Shown here one piece after another: positions 8,914 through 16,797 of a DNA stretch of 64,000 bases. The notes under the pieces were generated by a model. That model worked only from the letters and a program-made list of their open reading frames with translations, had not been told where the DNA came from and ran no database searches. How positions within the stretch are numbered: position 1 is the stretch's first letter; the number at the start of each line of letters is the position of its first letter. The position numbers were made by a program, and so were the translations under genes. This DNA comes from Methanosphaerula palustris E1-9c. GTDB lineage: Archaea; Halobacteriota; Methanomicrobia; Methanomicrobiales; Methanospirillaceae. The stretch is taken from assembly GCF_000021965.1 (NCBI RefSeq), contig NC_011832.1, positions 2,149,242 to 2,213,241 of the forward strand, in the 5' to 3' direction.

Positions 8914-8958
8914 ATCGATGCCAGCCTCTTCGGGCGGTGCTCGGTCTGCAGGCTCCAG
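8914..8958 (+). repeat. Primase-tail remnant, left half
   Basis: The sequence reads IDASLFGRCSVCRLQ, matching IDTGLFGRCSVCGLQ of the copy at 17840 and IASGLLGRCTVCGLQ of the intact primase. It stops abruptly. The missing right half resumes at 9571, so about 610 bases now lie inside this copy. Confidence 0.75.
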
Positions 8959-9097
8959 GGGTCGACACACCCACCAGAGATGGAGGGTCGACGGGTGGCC
9001 GTGCTGGATTCGACTTCTCACGCATCGAAGCTTTGTTGATGTCGTCGAGCGGTAATGCAACCTCAATGAACTTCTTTGAAGCCTTGATCTCTGTCAT
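8951..9097 (-). pseudogene. 5' fragment of a DUF1156 gene (defence-type methyltransferase family)
   Basis: On the minus strand an ATG at 9097 opens SKKFIEVALPLDDINKASM, followed by REKS. After a one-base insertion the other frame continues as IQHGHPSTLHLWWVCRPLE. DUF1156 proteins begin in the same way, with an IEVALP opening and then RHGHPSTLHLWWARRPL (recalled from the family). Only the first 50 or so of roughly 900 residues remain, ending inside the primase-tail remnant. DUF1156 proteins are large methyltransferase-like proteins often found in archaeal and bacterial defence islands. This fragment is dead. Confidence 0.75.
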
Positions 9098-9256
9098 GGT
9101 ATTGTCTGTCGTTCCCTGCCTGCCGGTGGATGGAGGTCGACAGATGTGCTGGTCGAACCGGGGGGATAACGGCCGGTTTAGTGCCTGTAATGATGATGAG
9201 GTGTTGAACAAAGGAAAAGTGATCGAAGTGTTCGTGGAGAGACAGAGAATGCAGGG

Positions 9257-9290
9257 AGATACGATAAAATAGGAAGATACAATCGTATCT
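9257..9290. promoter_or_regulatory. Inverted repeat AGATACGAT...ATCGTATCT
   Basis: Two perfect 9-base arms (9257-9265 and 9282-9290) are separated by 16 bases, and a direct copy of AGATAC lies between them. The spacing suits a dimeric DNA-binding protein. It sits upstream of the DUF1156 fragment on the minus strand and may have been that gene's operator. Confidence 0.4.
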
Positions 9291-9358
9291 GATATTCAAT
9301 TTCAGTACCTGGGCCGATAGTTGGGGAGGTTCACCTGGGATCTGATGGTAAAACCAGA

Positions 9359-9395
9359 ATTAGTCCTAATTAGTACCTAATTAGTAACAATTAGT
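9359..9395. repeat. Four phased ATTAGT repeats
   Basis: ATTAGT occurs at 9359, 9369, 9380 and 9390, at steps of 10, 11 and 10 bases, so all four face the same side of the helix. The surrounding DNA is AT-rich. This resembles iterons or a cooperative operator. The stretch 9098-9570 holds no gene. Confidence 0.5.
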
Positions 9396-9570
9396 TACAA
9401 GCGCAAGATGGGGAAAAGTCACGAATCGCAGGCAGACTGAGAATTAAACAGAAATTTTCCATTTTCACCCCTACGACAATTGTTCAACATTTGTAGTACA
9501 TACAAATTGATATTCAGGCCCTCCAAGGTATCATCGAAGCCACTTGAGTACATGTTGGTGGGCAATCCCT

Positions 9571-9660
9571 GCCGGCAGCGGGACGGCGATCTGCTCGGTC
9601 CGTTATGAGAAGTTGATGAGGGAACAGGTGGAGATTAGGTAGGGCCGACTGTGGTTGAAT
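9571..9660 (+). repeat. Primase-tail remnant, right half
   Basis: The sequence reads GSGTAICSVRYEKLMREQVE up to a TAG at 9640-9642, then GGGCCGACTGTGG, as after the intact primase stop. One zinc-ribbon cysteine has become arginine (CSVR for CSVC). It completes the half-copy that ends at 8958. Confidence 0.75.
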
Positions 9661-9737
9661 CTCCGCTGGGATACCGGTCCCGACTGGTTGTTGTACACGA
9701 ACAGTCCTTCATCGAATCCAAACCACGATGAGGATTA

Positions 9738-10013
9738 TTATCTGAGTTGAAACTCCTCCTTCATCTCCCGAATCTGCGCCGCCAGGGGGGGATAATCCCC
9801 CTTCCTCGCAAGGGAAAGCGCATCGTCGATCACGCGGGACGCCTCCATGCGCCGGCCCTGTTGCGCGAAGATGATCACCTGATTCGCGAGCGAGGGCGCC
9901 AATCCTTCGATGTTCCCGAGTTCTCGGCAGATCCAAATATTTGTTGAATCAGTCAGAGCTGCATCACGAGAAGGCATGTTCCGCGAAGTACAGATGAAAT
10001 TCAGGGGATCCAA
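9738..10013 (-). pseudogene. C-terminal fragment of a TPR protein
   Basis: The minus-strand frame contains ICRELGNIEGLAPSLANQ followed by a second helix pair ending DDALSLARKGDYPP, the pattern of tetratricopeptide repeats common in methanogen TPR proteins. Only about one and a half repeats remain. The first 30 residues of the open frame do not look like TPR, so the gene has lost its 5' end. Confidence 0.5.
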
Positions 10014-10144
10014 TATCCTTCTGGCAATGGCTCAGTGAACGAGCAAGACAGGAGATCGGAGTGAATGGATCTCATGACGGGATTATGCAACAGAGCACCA
10101 TTTTAAAAAAACTATAAATACTGTTAACCGTAAATATCAACAAG

Positions 10145-10244
10145 TCGATATCGATTAAACGATATCTACCACTTGATATGATTTGGACATATACAGAAGT
10201 AAAATTCGTTACAGATTCGTATCAAATCGTCGATATGATATCGA
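10145..10244. promoter_or_regulatory. Two palindromic operators before the padR-type gene
   Basis: TCGATATCGA (10145-10154) and the perfect 15-base palindrome TCGATATGATATCGA (10230-10244) share the core TCGATAT. The second ends 28 bases before the regulator's ATG, where it would block transcription. A TATA-like ACTATAAATA lies at 10111-10120. Extra half-sites ATATCAA (10134) and TTGATAT (10173) flank the first palindrome. Autoregulation by the PadR-type protein is the simplest reading. Confidence 0.6.
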
Positions 10245-10272
10245 TTTGACGATAAATTAAGGAGTTTGAAAA

Positions 10273-10848
10273 ATGAACGGCAAATGGCCTCACCATGATG
10301 AGAGAATCCATGAGATGATCTGGGGATTCCGTGACAGAATGATGATGATGGAAAACTTCGGCGGCCTGAGAAGCTGGATCCTCTTTGCACTCAAGGATGG
10401 GCCAAAAAATGGAGTGGAGATCATGAACTCAATTCAGGATATACGGCGGATTCCCCACGCATTCCATGACCACCAGCCGGGATCCCCTTTTCCAGGTCGG
10501 CCCACTAATGAGGGTGAAGAATCCGGTATGTGGCGCCCGTCACCCGGTTCGATCTACCCCATGCTGAACAAAATGACCAACAAGAATCTTATCTTAAAAA
10601 TGGAGGACAAACGATACGAAATGACACAGACCGGTCAAGAGACATTTTCCCGGATATTTGGATCCGTATCACCTGGTGCAAATCCGGAGAGCAGGAGATA
10701 TGACGTTGACAATGTACTCACAGAGATGAACGGTTCTGCATCGTATTTAGGGGATATTGCAAAAGAGAAACTGATCCCTCAGGAAGCAATAATCGATGAA
10801 ATCATCCAGAAACTGACACAAGTTAAAGAATCGCTCCACCAGCAATAA
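10273..10848 (+). CDS. PadR-family transcriptional regulator, 191 aa
   Basis: A cytoplasmic winged-helix repressor. The DNA-binding part is visible as RSWILFALKDGPKNGVEIMN near residues 36-55 and PSPGSIYPMLNKMTNKNLI near 87-105, both standard PadR signatures. A basic wing (EDKRYEMTQTGQ) follows, then a C-terminal helical dimerisation region of about 70 residues. The histidine- and proline-rich loop between the helices is longer than usual. AAGGAG precedes the ATG. Palindromic operators lie directly upstream. The methyltransferase gene 140 bases downstream may be part of its regulon. Confidence 0.85.
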   Translation: MNGKWPHHDERIHEMIWGFRDRMMMMENFGGLRSWILFALKDGPKNGVEIMNSIQDIRRIPHAFHDHQPGSPFPGRPTNEGEESGMWRPSPGSIYPMLNKMTNKNLILKMEDKRYEMTQTGQETFSRIFGSVSPGANPESRRYDVDNVLTEMNGSASYLGDIAKEKLIPQEAIIDEIIQKLTQVKESLHQQ

Positions 10849-10987
10849 AATTCAGACGACAGGATTCTGGTGCGTTGTCGGGATGTTTACATAATGAACA
10901 TTGATGATTCACGACGATATCATGTTCTTTAAGTCCCGTTAATGCACCAGCACCGAAAATCATAATTTTTATAGTGAGGATATGAAG

Positions 10988-11581
10988 ATGTTAAACAAAA
11001 AACTAATGCCACCTTCAACAAAAAGAGATTTTGACAAAGCGTACAATTCATTCTCCCACTGGATGTGGTCGGATGTGCGCATTCCAAAAGAACTGAAAGA
11101 GCTCGCGAAAGCAACCAATTCTAAGACCTCTCTCGAATTGGGTTGTGGGCTCGGCGTATTTTCGACCTACATGGCAGAACAAGGGATAAAGGCAACCGGG
11201 GTTGATTTTTCTTCCGTTGCGATCGAAAAGGCGAAGCAACGAGCGGCTGAAAAAAAGAATAAGCCGACATTCCTGGTCGGAGATGTAACTGACTTAAAAA
11301 TCATCACTGAACCGTTTGATGTTACCTTTGATGTTGGCTGCTTCCATTGTTTAAACGAGGAAGACGAGAAAAAATATGCTTCAGAAATGCACAGGCTTTT
11401 GAAGCCCGGGGGTACGCTCCTCATTTGGGCTTTGCGAAATTCACCGAGTGGCATCAAACTGAATGCTGAACATATTTCCAGGGTATTTAGCGAGGGATTT
11501 CAACTGGTTGATTCTAGGTTTAGCGGCCGGAAAATAATTATTGTTGCCTCAGATTGGTATTGGCTCACCCGTTCAAAATAA
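10988..11581 (+). CDS. Class I SAM-dependent methyltransferase, 197 aa
   Basis: A soluble small-molecule-type methyltransferase. Motif I is SLELGCGLGVFSTYMAEQG, followed by the acidic residue in VDFSS, motif II around VGDVTD, and post-motif LLKPGGTLLIWALRN. I prefer the ATG at 10988 over that at 10982 because GTGAGGA ends at 10980, giving normal spacing only for the second. The substrate is unknown. Together with the PadR regulator upstream it may form a small resistance or detoxification pair, which is inference. Confidence 0.8.
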   Translation: MLNKKLMPPSTKRDFDKAYNSFSHWMWSDVRIPKELKELAKATNSKTSLELGCGLGVFSTYMAEQGIKATGVDFSSVAIEKAKQRAAEKKNKPTFLVGDVTDLKIITEPFDVTFDVGCFHCLNEEDEKKYASEMHRLLKPGGTLLIWALRNSPSGIKLNAEHISRVFSEGFQLVDSRFSGRKIIIVASDWYWLTRSK

Positions 11582-12015
11582 AACATTAGCTCTACTGAGT
11601 CTGCTGTATAACCACTATGCATTGACTCCCCCTTCTCCTCTAACGCGGTCAAATATAGCCGTCCGCATCCCGCCTGGCGCCGGAGCAGCGCGACAAGTCA
11701 GGGGCGTCATCCTATCACAATAGGGCAACCTCAAAAAACAGCAAGGTGATGTGAAGCGAGCCGGAATGCAGTGAGCGCAAGCGGACGGAATGAGAACGAG
11801 TGAACATGACCGAGCGTCTTTATACCAACCGGACACGATGGCTCCCACCCTCGGTATGGTGGGTGGGACTCCAGAGGGGCGGTCCGGAGGATAATTTCCC
11901 GCAGATCGCCGGCTCTTCCATCCCTCTCCCGACGGTACTTCCTCACGGTCCATGCATCCGTTGTCTCACCAATCGTCAGCCACTGGAAGGGGTTGGCGGA
12001 CGGAACGGCCCGGGT
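11582..12015. other. Gene-free stretch between the methyltransferase and the third primase tail
   Basis: No gene is recognised. A hairpin CCCACC...GGTGGG lies near 11849-11868. The right end merges into the primase-tail copy. Open frames on both strands have scrambled composition. Confidence 0.3.
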
Positions 12016-12235
12016 CCGTGAGCAGGCCGCCGTCCAGGTCCTGCCCGGTGCGATCCCGATCGACGAGGTGAAGCCGATCGCCTCCGGCCTGCTCGGCCGG
12101 TGCTCGGTCTGCGGGCTGCAGGTCGCGACCTACTCCCATGCCGACAGCGGGACGGCGATCTGCTCCAGGTGTTATGAGAAACTGGTGCGGGAGCAGGTGG
12201 AGATCCGGTAGGGCCGGCTGTGGGTGAGGATGGGT
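12016..12235 (+). repeat. Primase-tail copy, single complete zinc ribbon
   Basis: From about 12016 the DNA reads REQAAVQVLPGAIPIDEVKP and on through CSVCGLQVATYSHADSG to the stop at 12211, nearly identical to the intact primase end. The bases after the stop (GGGCCGGCTGTGGGTGAGG) are also kept. Upstream of 12016 the match is lost. An open frame begins at 11993, but no start signal or upstream domain supports a separate gene. Confidence 0.8.
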
Positions 12236-12348
12236 TCACCGTGAATCCATCCATGACACAGGGCACCTCCCTGATCGAGTTCACCTGAAAGGATCCGCCC
12301 TGCATCATCTGATCGGGGTTTATATCCCGGCAGGAGATAGTCTTCATC

Positions 12349-12591
12349 ATGACACGCTGGCTCTGCAGGGCTGATCGCACGAACGCCGCGATCGTCAAGG
12401 AACGCCTCGTCCGGGGCGTGCCGGCCCTCTCATTCATCAAGAGCATGGTCATGTGGTCGGGTTCCATCCTCTCAACGACCGGTCCGAGCGCCGTGGAACT
12501 CACCGGACCATCAGTCCGGCTTGAGAAGTCGCTTCAGACCTGCTGGGAGCAGAACCAGGGGTATCTGAAGGCGCTCGGGGACGGGGTGTGA
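12349..12591 (+). pseudogene. EVE-domain gene with an internal deletion
   Basis: The first 25 or so residues (TRWLCRADRTNAAIVKERLV) match the EVE-domain gene at 18141, then the frame jumps to PALSFIK and MVMWSGSI near that gene's end. The junction is GTGCCGGC, which occurs in the longer gene at both 18210 and 18468. A 258-base in-frame deletion between these 8-base repeats explains the structure. The last 35 residues are unrelated. Without its middle the EVE fold cannot form. Confidence 0.8.
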
Positions 12592-12592
12592 C

Positions 12593-13657
12593 GTGAGCGA
12601 GGAGATGAGGGAGCCGGCCGGAGGTTTGTCCGAGTTTCTTCTCTACCAGACCGAAGGGGGCGAGACCCGTGTCCAGGTCAGCCTGTTCGAGGGGACGGTC
12701 TGGCTGACGCAGCGGTTGATCGCCGAGTTGTATCAGAAATCGATCAAGACAATCAACGAGCATATCAAAAACATCTACGAGGAGCGGGAACTCGACCCCC
12801 AAGCAACTATCCGGAAATTCCGGATAGTTCAACTGGAGGGTGACCGCCAGGTCGAGCGTCTGGTGGACTTCTACAACCTCGATATGATCCTTGCCGTGGG
12901 CTACCGGGTGCGGTCGCACAGGGGGACCCAATTTCGACAGTGGGCGACGAAGCAACTGCGGGAATATGTGGTGAAGGGTTTTGTCCTGGACGATGAGCGC
13001 CTGAAGGAGGCCGGCGGGATCGGGAGGGACTACTTCGACGAACTTCTGGAGCGGATCCGTGACATCAGGGCGTCGGAGAGGCGGTTCTACCAGAAGATTA
13101 CTGATATCTATGCGACGAGCGTCGACTATGATCCGAAAGACCCGATGACACTTGAGTTCTTCAAGACGGTACAGAACAAGATGCACTGGGCGATCCACGG
13201 GCATACGGCGGCTGAGACGATATTCCTCCGGGCTGATGCGAGGAAGCCGCACATGGGGCTGACGACCTGGAAACAGGGGCCGAAAGGGCGGATCCACAAG
13301 ACCGATGTGGGGGTTGCGAAGAACTACCTGACCAGGGAAGAGATCTCAAACCTGAACCTGATCGTGAACCAGTATCTCGACTTCGCTGAGTTTCAGGCCC
13401 GCCAGCGCCGGGAGATGAGGATGGAGGACTGGATCAGGAAACTGGATGGTTTTATTCAGTTGAATGACCGGAACGTTCTCAAAAACGCCGGGAGTATTTC
13501 GGCAGAAAGGGCGAAGCAGAAGGCGCAGAAGGAGTTTGAGGGGTCTGAAGCGCAGCGCCGTATCAAGGAGGCGAGCGAGCCGACAAGCGACTTCGACCTG
13601 ATGGTCGACGAGGTTACGTATCTCTCCAAGAAGCAGGAGGACGAAGATGAAGTCTGA
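12593..13657 (+). CDS. RhuM-family protein, 354 aa
   Basis: This is a member of the RhuM (virulence protein) family, cytoplasmic proteins of unknown activity found in genomic islands. Visible hallmarks are an N-terminal region with VSLFEGTVWLTQRLIAELYQ, then KTINEHIKNIYEERELDP and a central FRQWATKQLREYVVKGFVLDD. The C-terminal part includes QNKMHWAIHGHTAAE, with charged helices after it. The length is typical. It starts with GTG two bases after the preceding frame ends, with GGGGTG as ribosome site. Its last bases overlap a SIR2/DUF1016 fusion remnant. Confidence 0.85.
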   Translation: MSEEMREPAGGLSEFLLYQTEGGETRVQVSLFEGTVWLTQRLIAELYQKSIKTINEHIKNIYEERELDPQATIRKFRIVQLEGDRQVERLVDFYNLDMILAVGYRVRSHRGTQFRQWATKQLREYVVKGFVLDDERLKEAGGIGRDYFDELLERIRDIRASERRFYQKITDIYATSVDYDPKDPMTLEFFKTVQNKMHWAIHGHTAAETIFLRADARKPHMGLTTWKQGPKGRIHKTDVGVAKNYLTREEISNLNLIVNQYLDFAEFQARQRREMRMEDWIRKLDGFIQLNDRNVLKNAGSISAERAKQKAQKEFEGSEAQRRIKEASEPTSDFDLMVDEVTYLSKKQEDEDEV

Positions 13658-13874
13658 TGCAGGTGTTTCGGTTGCGTATGCGATGCATACCTTTCCAGAG
13701 CGGTTCATCCTGTTTCTCGGAGTCGGAGTATCGGTCGCTGCCGGCCTTCCGACGGCACGCGATACCGCCGGGTATTGGATCCCTGCCATTGCTGAGGCCT
13801 GGCCCGAGTCGTCAAGAGTGCAACAGTCTGTTGCACAAATTCCCGATGGACCCGGACGTCCGGAGTATCTGTGA
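13647..13874 (+). pseudogene. Fused remnants of a SIR2-like gene and a DUF1016 gene
   Basis: The 75-residue frame joins two scraps. Its first half has ERFILFLGVGVSVAAGLPTA, matching the nucleotide-binding opening of SIR2-like proteins (usually LGAGxSxxAGLP). Its second half, AEAWPESSRVQQSVAQIP, matches AEAWPDPSIVPQPVAQIP of the DUF1016 gene at 15275. Neither has the rest of its domain. The joint shows that defence-type genes were lost here by deletion. Confidence 0.6.
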
Positions 13875-13918
13875 CATAGGACGGGGTTCGGGCGACGGTT
13901 GGTTATGGGGTGTGAGTG

Positions 13919-15274
13919 ATGAGTTCGGTTGAGAACATACGGCGTATTGAAGAGATCCGGAAAACCAAGACAGAAAGGGATACAATCATTCAAAATGCCC
14001 TGGCATGCCGGACATTGCAAGATGGAAAAATCGTCGTGAAAGGAGAATCCAATCTGCAGCAGAAGGTGCTTAACGATGCCATCCTGTCTTTTGAGGTGAT
14101 GGTGGCAGAAGGATACGAGCAACGGCTTGACAAAATTTGCTACTCGTATCCTCCATCCGGTTCCTCCCCAATAACTGATTTCTCCCTCATTGAAGTCATG
14201 AAAAATCTGAAAGGGAGGAGGGCTTCGACATTTGCGGAATGTATGGAGGAGGTGGAGATAGAATATCGCAGGCTCGAGGAGTTACCACTCATCCGGTACG
14301 ACGTGTATATGGTTCTCAATGTTGTTCCGTTTGAAGACTTCCCAGCCTTGACCCTATCAATGGGGGATGCAACAGTTCAGATCAGGAGTACACAAGAACT
14401 TCGCACCGTTCTCTCCAACGAGGACGTTCTCGCGGAAAAACGGAAAATTGAACAAAAAGTTGGATTCCGCTACTCCCTTGATAATCGAATCTTCTTAACG
14501 GTGTCTCTACAGGCTAGAAACGCGTACTACGCAGGAAAAATTGCCATGGACCTCCGGGACTTCGTCCTCGCGCTTATCGATTTATCCAAGCACGAGCGCT
14601 CCATGCCGCTTCTGAGTAGCGGACCCATCGGTGCTATCGACAGCCTTAATTCGACGATTGGGTTCATCCTCGATGAGAATAATACCTACCACGATTTCTT
14701 TTATCAGTCGGAGAACCTCGATGATGTGACCATCTCAATAGATCGAGACGCCGTCATTGAGGCAACTGACAAATATTCACGTGCATCCACTGACGCCCAG
14801 CAAATTATCCAAAGAGCATTTTCGGCGTATCACCGAGGGATAACTGAGAAGAACCCATCTTTCGCGTTCATGTACTTCTGGTCAAGTCTCGAGCAGATCC
14901 TCTTGAAAGATGAAAATCTACGTCATCCAGACATGTTGAACCGGTTGTATCGTGTAGCTATAAATCCAAACTTACTTCATAAATTTGAGATTGGTCAGCT
15001 CCTCAAACTTCGAAATGCCCTCATCCATGACGCAGCATATCATAGGGTAGGACCCTATCACCGTAGCCTACTCAAACTTTTCACTGAACCAATACTTTGG
15101 TTCTTTCTGTATGACATCTCTGACTTCAATAAGGGACAACTTGATTTACTCTATAACAAATTCGGCTGCCACAAGAACGAATTCAAACGTCCGCGTGCGT
15201 CAGATGAAGAGGCAGCAGTGTATGCTCGAATAAAAAAGATCCGGGAATCTGCACCTCTGAAGGTTAGCAACTGA
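13919..15274 (+). CDS. ApeA-like HEPN-domain protein, 451 aa
   Basis: A large soluble protein. The N-terminal two thirds is not recognised. The C-terminal part looks like an Apea-type HEPN domain: AFMYFWSSLEQIL and then LRNALIHD, which supplies the RxxxxH motif of HEPN ribonucleases (Arg about 365, His about 370). ATG at 13919 is preferred to the adjacent in-frame GTG at 13916. It ends immediately before the DUF1016 gene, so the two are probably cotranscribed. HEPN proteins with this motif usually cut RNA in toxin or phage-defence systems, so an abortive-infection role is inferred. Base composition is lower in GC than its neighbours. Confidence 0.65.
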   Translation: MSSVENIRRIEEIRKTKTERDTIIQNALACRTLQDGKIVVKGESNLQQKVLNDAILSFEVMVAEGYEQRLDKICYSYPPSGSSPITDFSLIEVMKNLKGRRASTFAECMEEVEIEYRRLEELPLIRYDVYMVLNVVPFEDFPALTLSMGDATVQIRSTQELRTVLSNEDVLAEKRKIEQKVGFRYSLDNRIFLTVSLQARNAYYAGKIAMDLRDFVLALIDLSKHERSMPLLSSGPIGAIDSLNSTIGFILDENNTYHDFFYQSENLDDVTISIDRDAVIEATDKYSRASTDAQQIIQRAFSAYHRGITEKNPSFAFMYFWSSLEQILLKDENLRHPDMLNRLYRVAINPNLLHKFEIGQLLKLRNALIHDAAYHRVGPYHRSLLKLFTEPILWFFLYDISDFNKGQLDLLYNKFGCHKNEFKRPRASDEEAAVYARIKKIRESAPLKVSN

Positions 15275-15790
15275 ATGGAAAAAACCGCACTCCCATCTTC
15301 TACTGCCGAGAGTCACGATTATCAAAGCCTCCTCGCCGATCTCAAAACCCGGGTCCGCTCAGCCCAGGTCAAGGCCGCACTCTCGGTCAACCACGAACTG
15401 ATCCAGCTCTACTGGGAGATCGGCCGATCGATCCTCGCCGCCCAGGACCGGGAAGGGTGGGGGACGAAGGTGATCGACCGGCTGGCCGGCGATCTCCGCC
15501 ATGAGTTCCCGGAGATGAAGGGGTTCTCGCCCCGGAATCTGAAATATATGCGCCGGCTCGCCGAGGCCTGGCCCGACCCCTCAATTGTGCCACAGCCAGT
15601 GGCACAAATTCCGTGGGGCCACAACTGCATCCTGCTCGATAAGATTGGCGAGCCGGCACTGCGTGAATACTATAGTCGAAAACCTGATAATAATCAGGTT
15701 TTCTCGAAATCCGGTTCTCCCGTAAGGGAGAAACGGATCGCTGAGAGAAGGGAACTCGTAGTAAAACAAAAAGAAAAGACGGGGTTCTGA
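15275..15790 (+). pseudogene. DUF1016 (YhcG-type) nuclease, N-terminal half only
   Basis: The N-terminal domain is clear: ALSVNHELIQLYWEIGRSI, GWGTKVIDRLAGDL and FSPRNLKYMRRLAEAWP, then PWGHNCILLDK. Full family members are about 350 residues and carry a PD-(D/E)XK nuclease domain at the C-terminus. This one leaves the family after EPALREYYS and ends at residue 171 in a basic unrelated tail, so the nuclease is missing. It may still be translated as a binding domain. It abuts the HEPN gene. Confidence 0.75.
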
Positions 15791-15843
15791 GCCGGCCACC
15801 CTATTTTTGAACTGTCAAGCATCCCTTGACAGTTCGCCGGCTC
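15789..15843. terminator. Nested inverted repeat after the DUF1016 remnant
   Basis: An inner perfect 11-base stem, GAACTGTCAAG (15809-15819) and CTTGACAGTTC (15825-15835), has a 5-base loop. An outer 8-base pair, GAGCCGGC (15789-15796) and GCCGGCTC (15836-15843), flanks it. It could stop transcripts from either side or be the relic of a mobile element end. Confidence 0.5.
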
Positions 15844-15849
15844 ACCAGG

Positions 15850-16026
15850 TCAGATCCACCGGAGATGATCGATCGTGACCAGGGCGGCCAGGACGATCGC
15901 TGAGAGGATGACCACCTCGAGAGGGACGATCGGGGCCAGCCAGTCCCGCTCAAGTTCCCAGACCGCAGGACCAAGCATGACAATGTTGACCAGAACGACG
16001 ATACGGATGAGGGAAACGTCTTGCAT
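15850..16026 (-). CDS. Possible two-span membrane protein, 58 aa
   Basis: The minus-strand frame starts MQDVSLIRIVVLVNIVMLG and has a second span VPLEVVILSAIVLAALVTI before ending in HLRWI. The two hydrophobic segments joined by a charged loop look like a genuine membrane hairpin. No strong ribosome site is seen, and coding-like pieces continue upstream in shifted frames to about 16330. It may therefore be the tail of a decayed larger gene. Confidence 0.35.
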   Translation of the reverse strand: MQDVSLIRIVVLVNIVMLGPAVWELERDWLAPIVPLEVVILSAIVLAALVTIDHLRWI

Positions 16027-16392
16027 GTCGAAATGATCGCCGCCCTGAAGATGAGTATTTCGATACGATTCCGCCGGACGGCAACCTGTACGCCATCAGA
16101 GACACCCCAGCCGGCACCCCTGACTCTCCATCCCGGCCAGTTCAGCCAAGACCGACACACTCCCAATCCCGTCGTCGACCTCAAACCAGGGGGGATCACC
16201 TCGCTCGACGCAGCCGTCGCGAACCACGTCCACGTCGACCATATCGGTGGCTCCCTGGTGGTCCTCTCGAGGAACTTCAATGCAGTGAAACTCCATCCAG
16301 CGTGTCCACTCCGATGGAGCGGCGAATCCTCATGATAGATCGGGTCAGGTATCATTCCAGATCCCACACCTTCTGCCAGAACCCCCGGTTTC

Positions 16393-16428
16393 ATTTACTT
16401 CAAACTTTAAGTAAATAAAAAAGTAAAT
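16393..16428 (+). promoter_or_regulatory. Operator-promoter of the winged-helix/MazF cassette
   Basis: ATTTACTT (16393-16400) is inverted as AAGTAAAT (16409-16416), which is repeated directly at 16421-16428. The block is the only AT-rich stretch here and also supplies a TATA-like AAATAAAAAA. It lies about 45 bases before the first gene of the cassette, a natural place for autoregulation by that gene's winged-helix product. Confidence 0.55.
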
Positions 16429-16470
16429 ATGTCGGGCTGCCAATCATGATGAAAAGGAGGGAACCAGAAG

Positions 16471-16797
16471 ATGCAGGATGATATCCTCTCCATCTTAAAT
16501 GAATCCGAAGCGCTCAATGCGAAAGTCTTCTCGCTCGTCCGGCTGAAACTGCTCGCGAGCCTTGCAGCCCTCGGACGCGACGGGGCGACCTACCGTGAAC
16601 TCAAGGCGGCGCTCACAATTAATGACGGTGTTCTGTTTGCGAACCTCAATGTCCTCAAAGACATGGGGTATCTCACGTCAGAGAAGATCACCTCGGATGG
16701 GAAAGAACTCGAACTCTATACCATCACGCCCAACGGACAGGACGAATGGAAGCGAGTGAAAACCTGGCTGTGCAGGTTCCTCGGCTGTGGAGCATGA
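16471..16797 (+). CDS. Winged-helix transcriptional regulator, 108 aa
   Basis: A small ArsR/MarR-like DNA-binding protein. The helix-turn-helix is visible as LVRLKLLASLAALGRDGATY, then ELKAALTINDGVLFANLNVL, followed by a wing (SDGKELELYTITPNG) and a last helix. AAAGGAGGG lies 9 bases before the ATG. Its stop overlaps the next start as ATGA, so the antitoxin-like gene is translationally coupled. Palindromic AAGTAAAT repeats upstream suggest it controls the cassette. Confidence 0.75.
   Translation: MQDDILSILNESEALNAKVFSLVRLKLLASLAALGRDGATYRELKAALTINDGVLFANLNVLKDMGYLTSEKITSDGKELELYTITPNGQDEWKRVKTWLCRFLGCGA

Noticed and set aside
8453-9211. 252-codon minus-strand frame as a gene
   Set aside because: It reads through the DUF1156 scrap out of frame and is antisense to the well-supported gene at 8447-8794.
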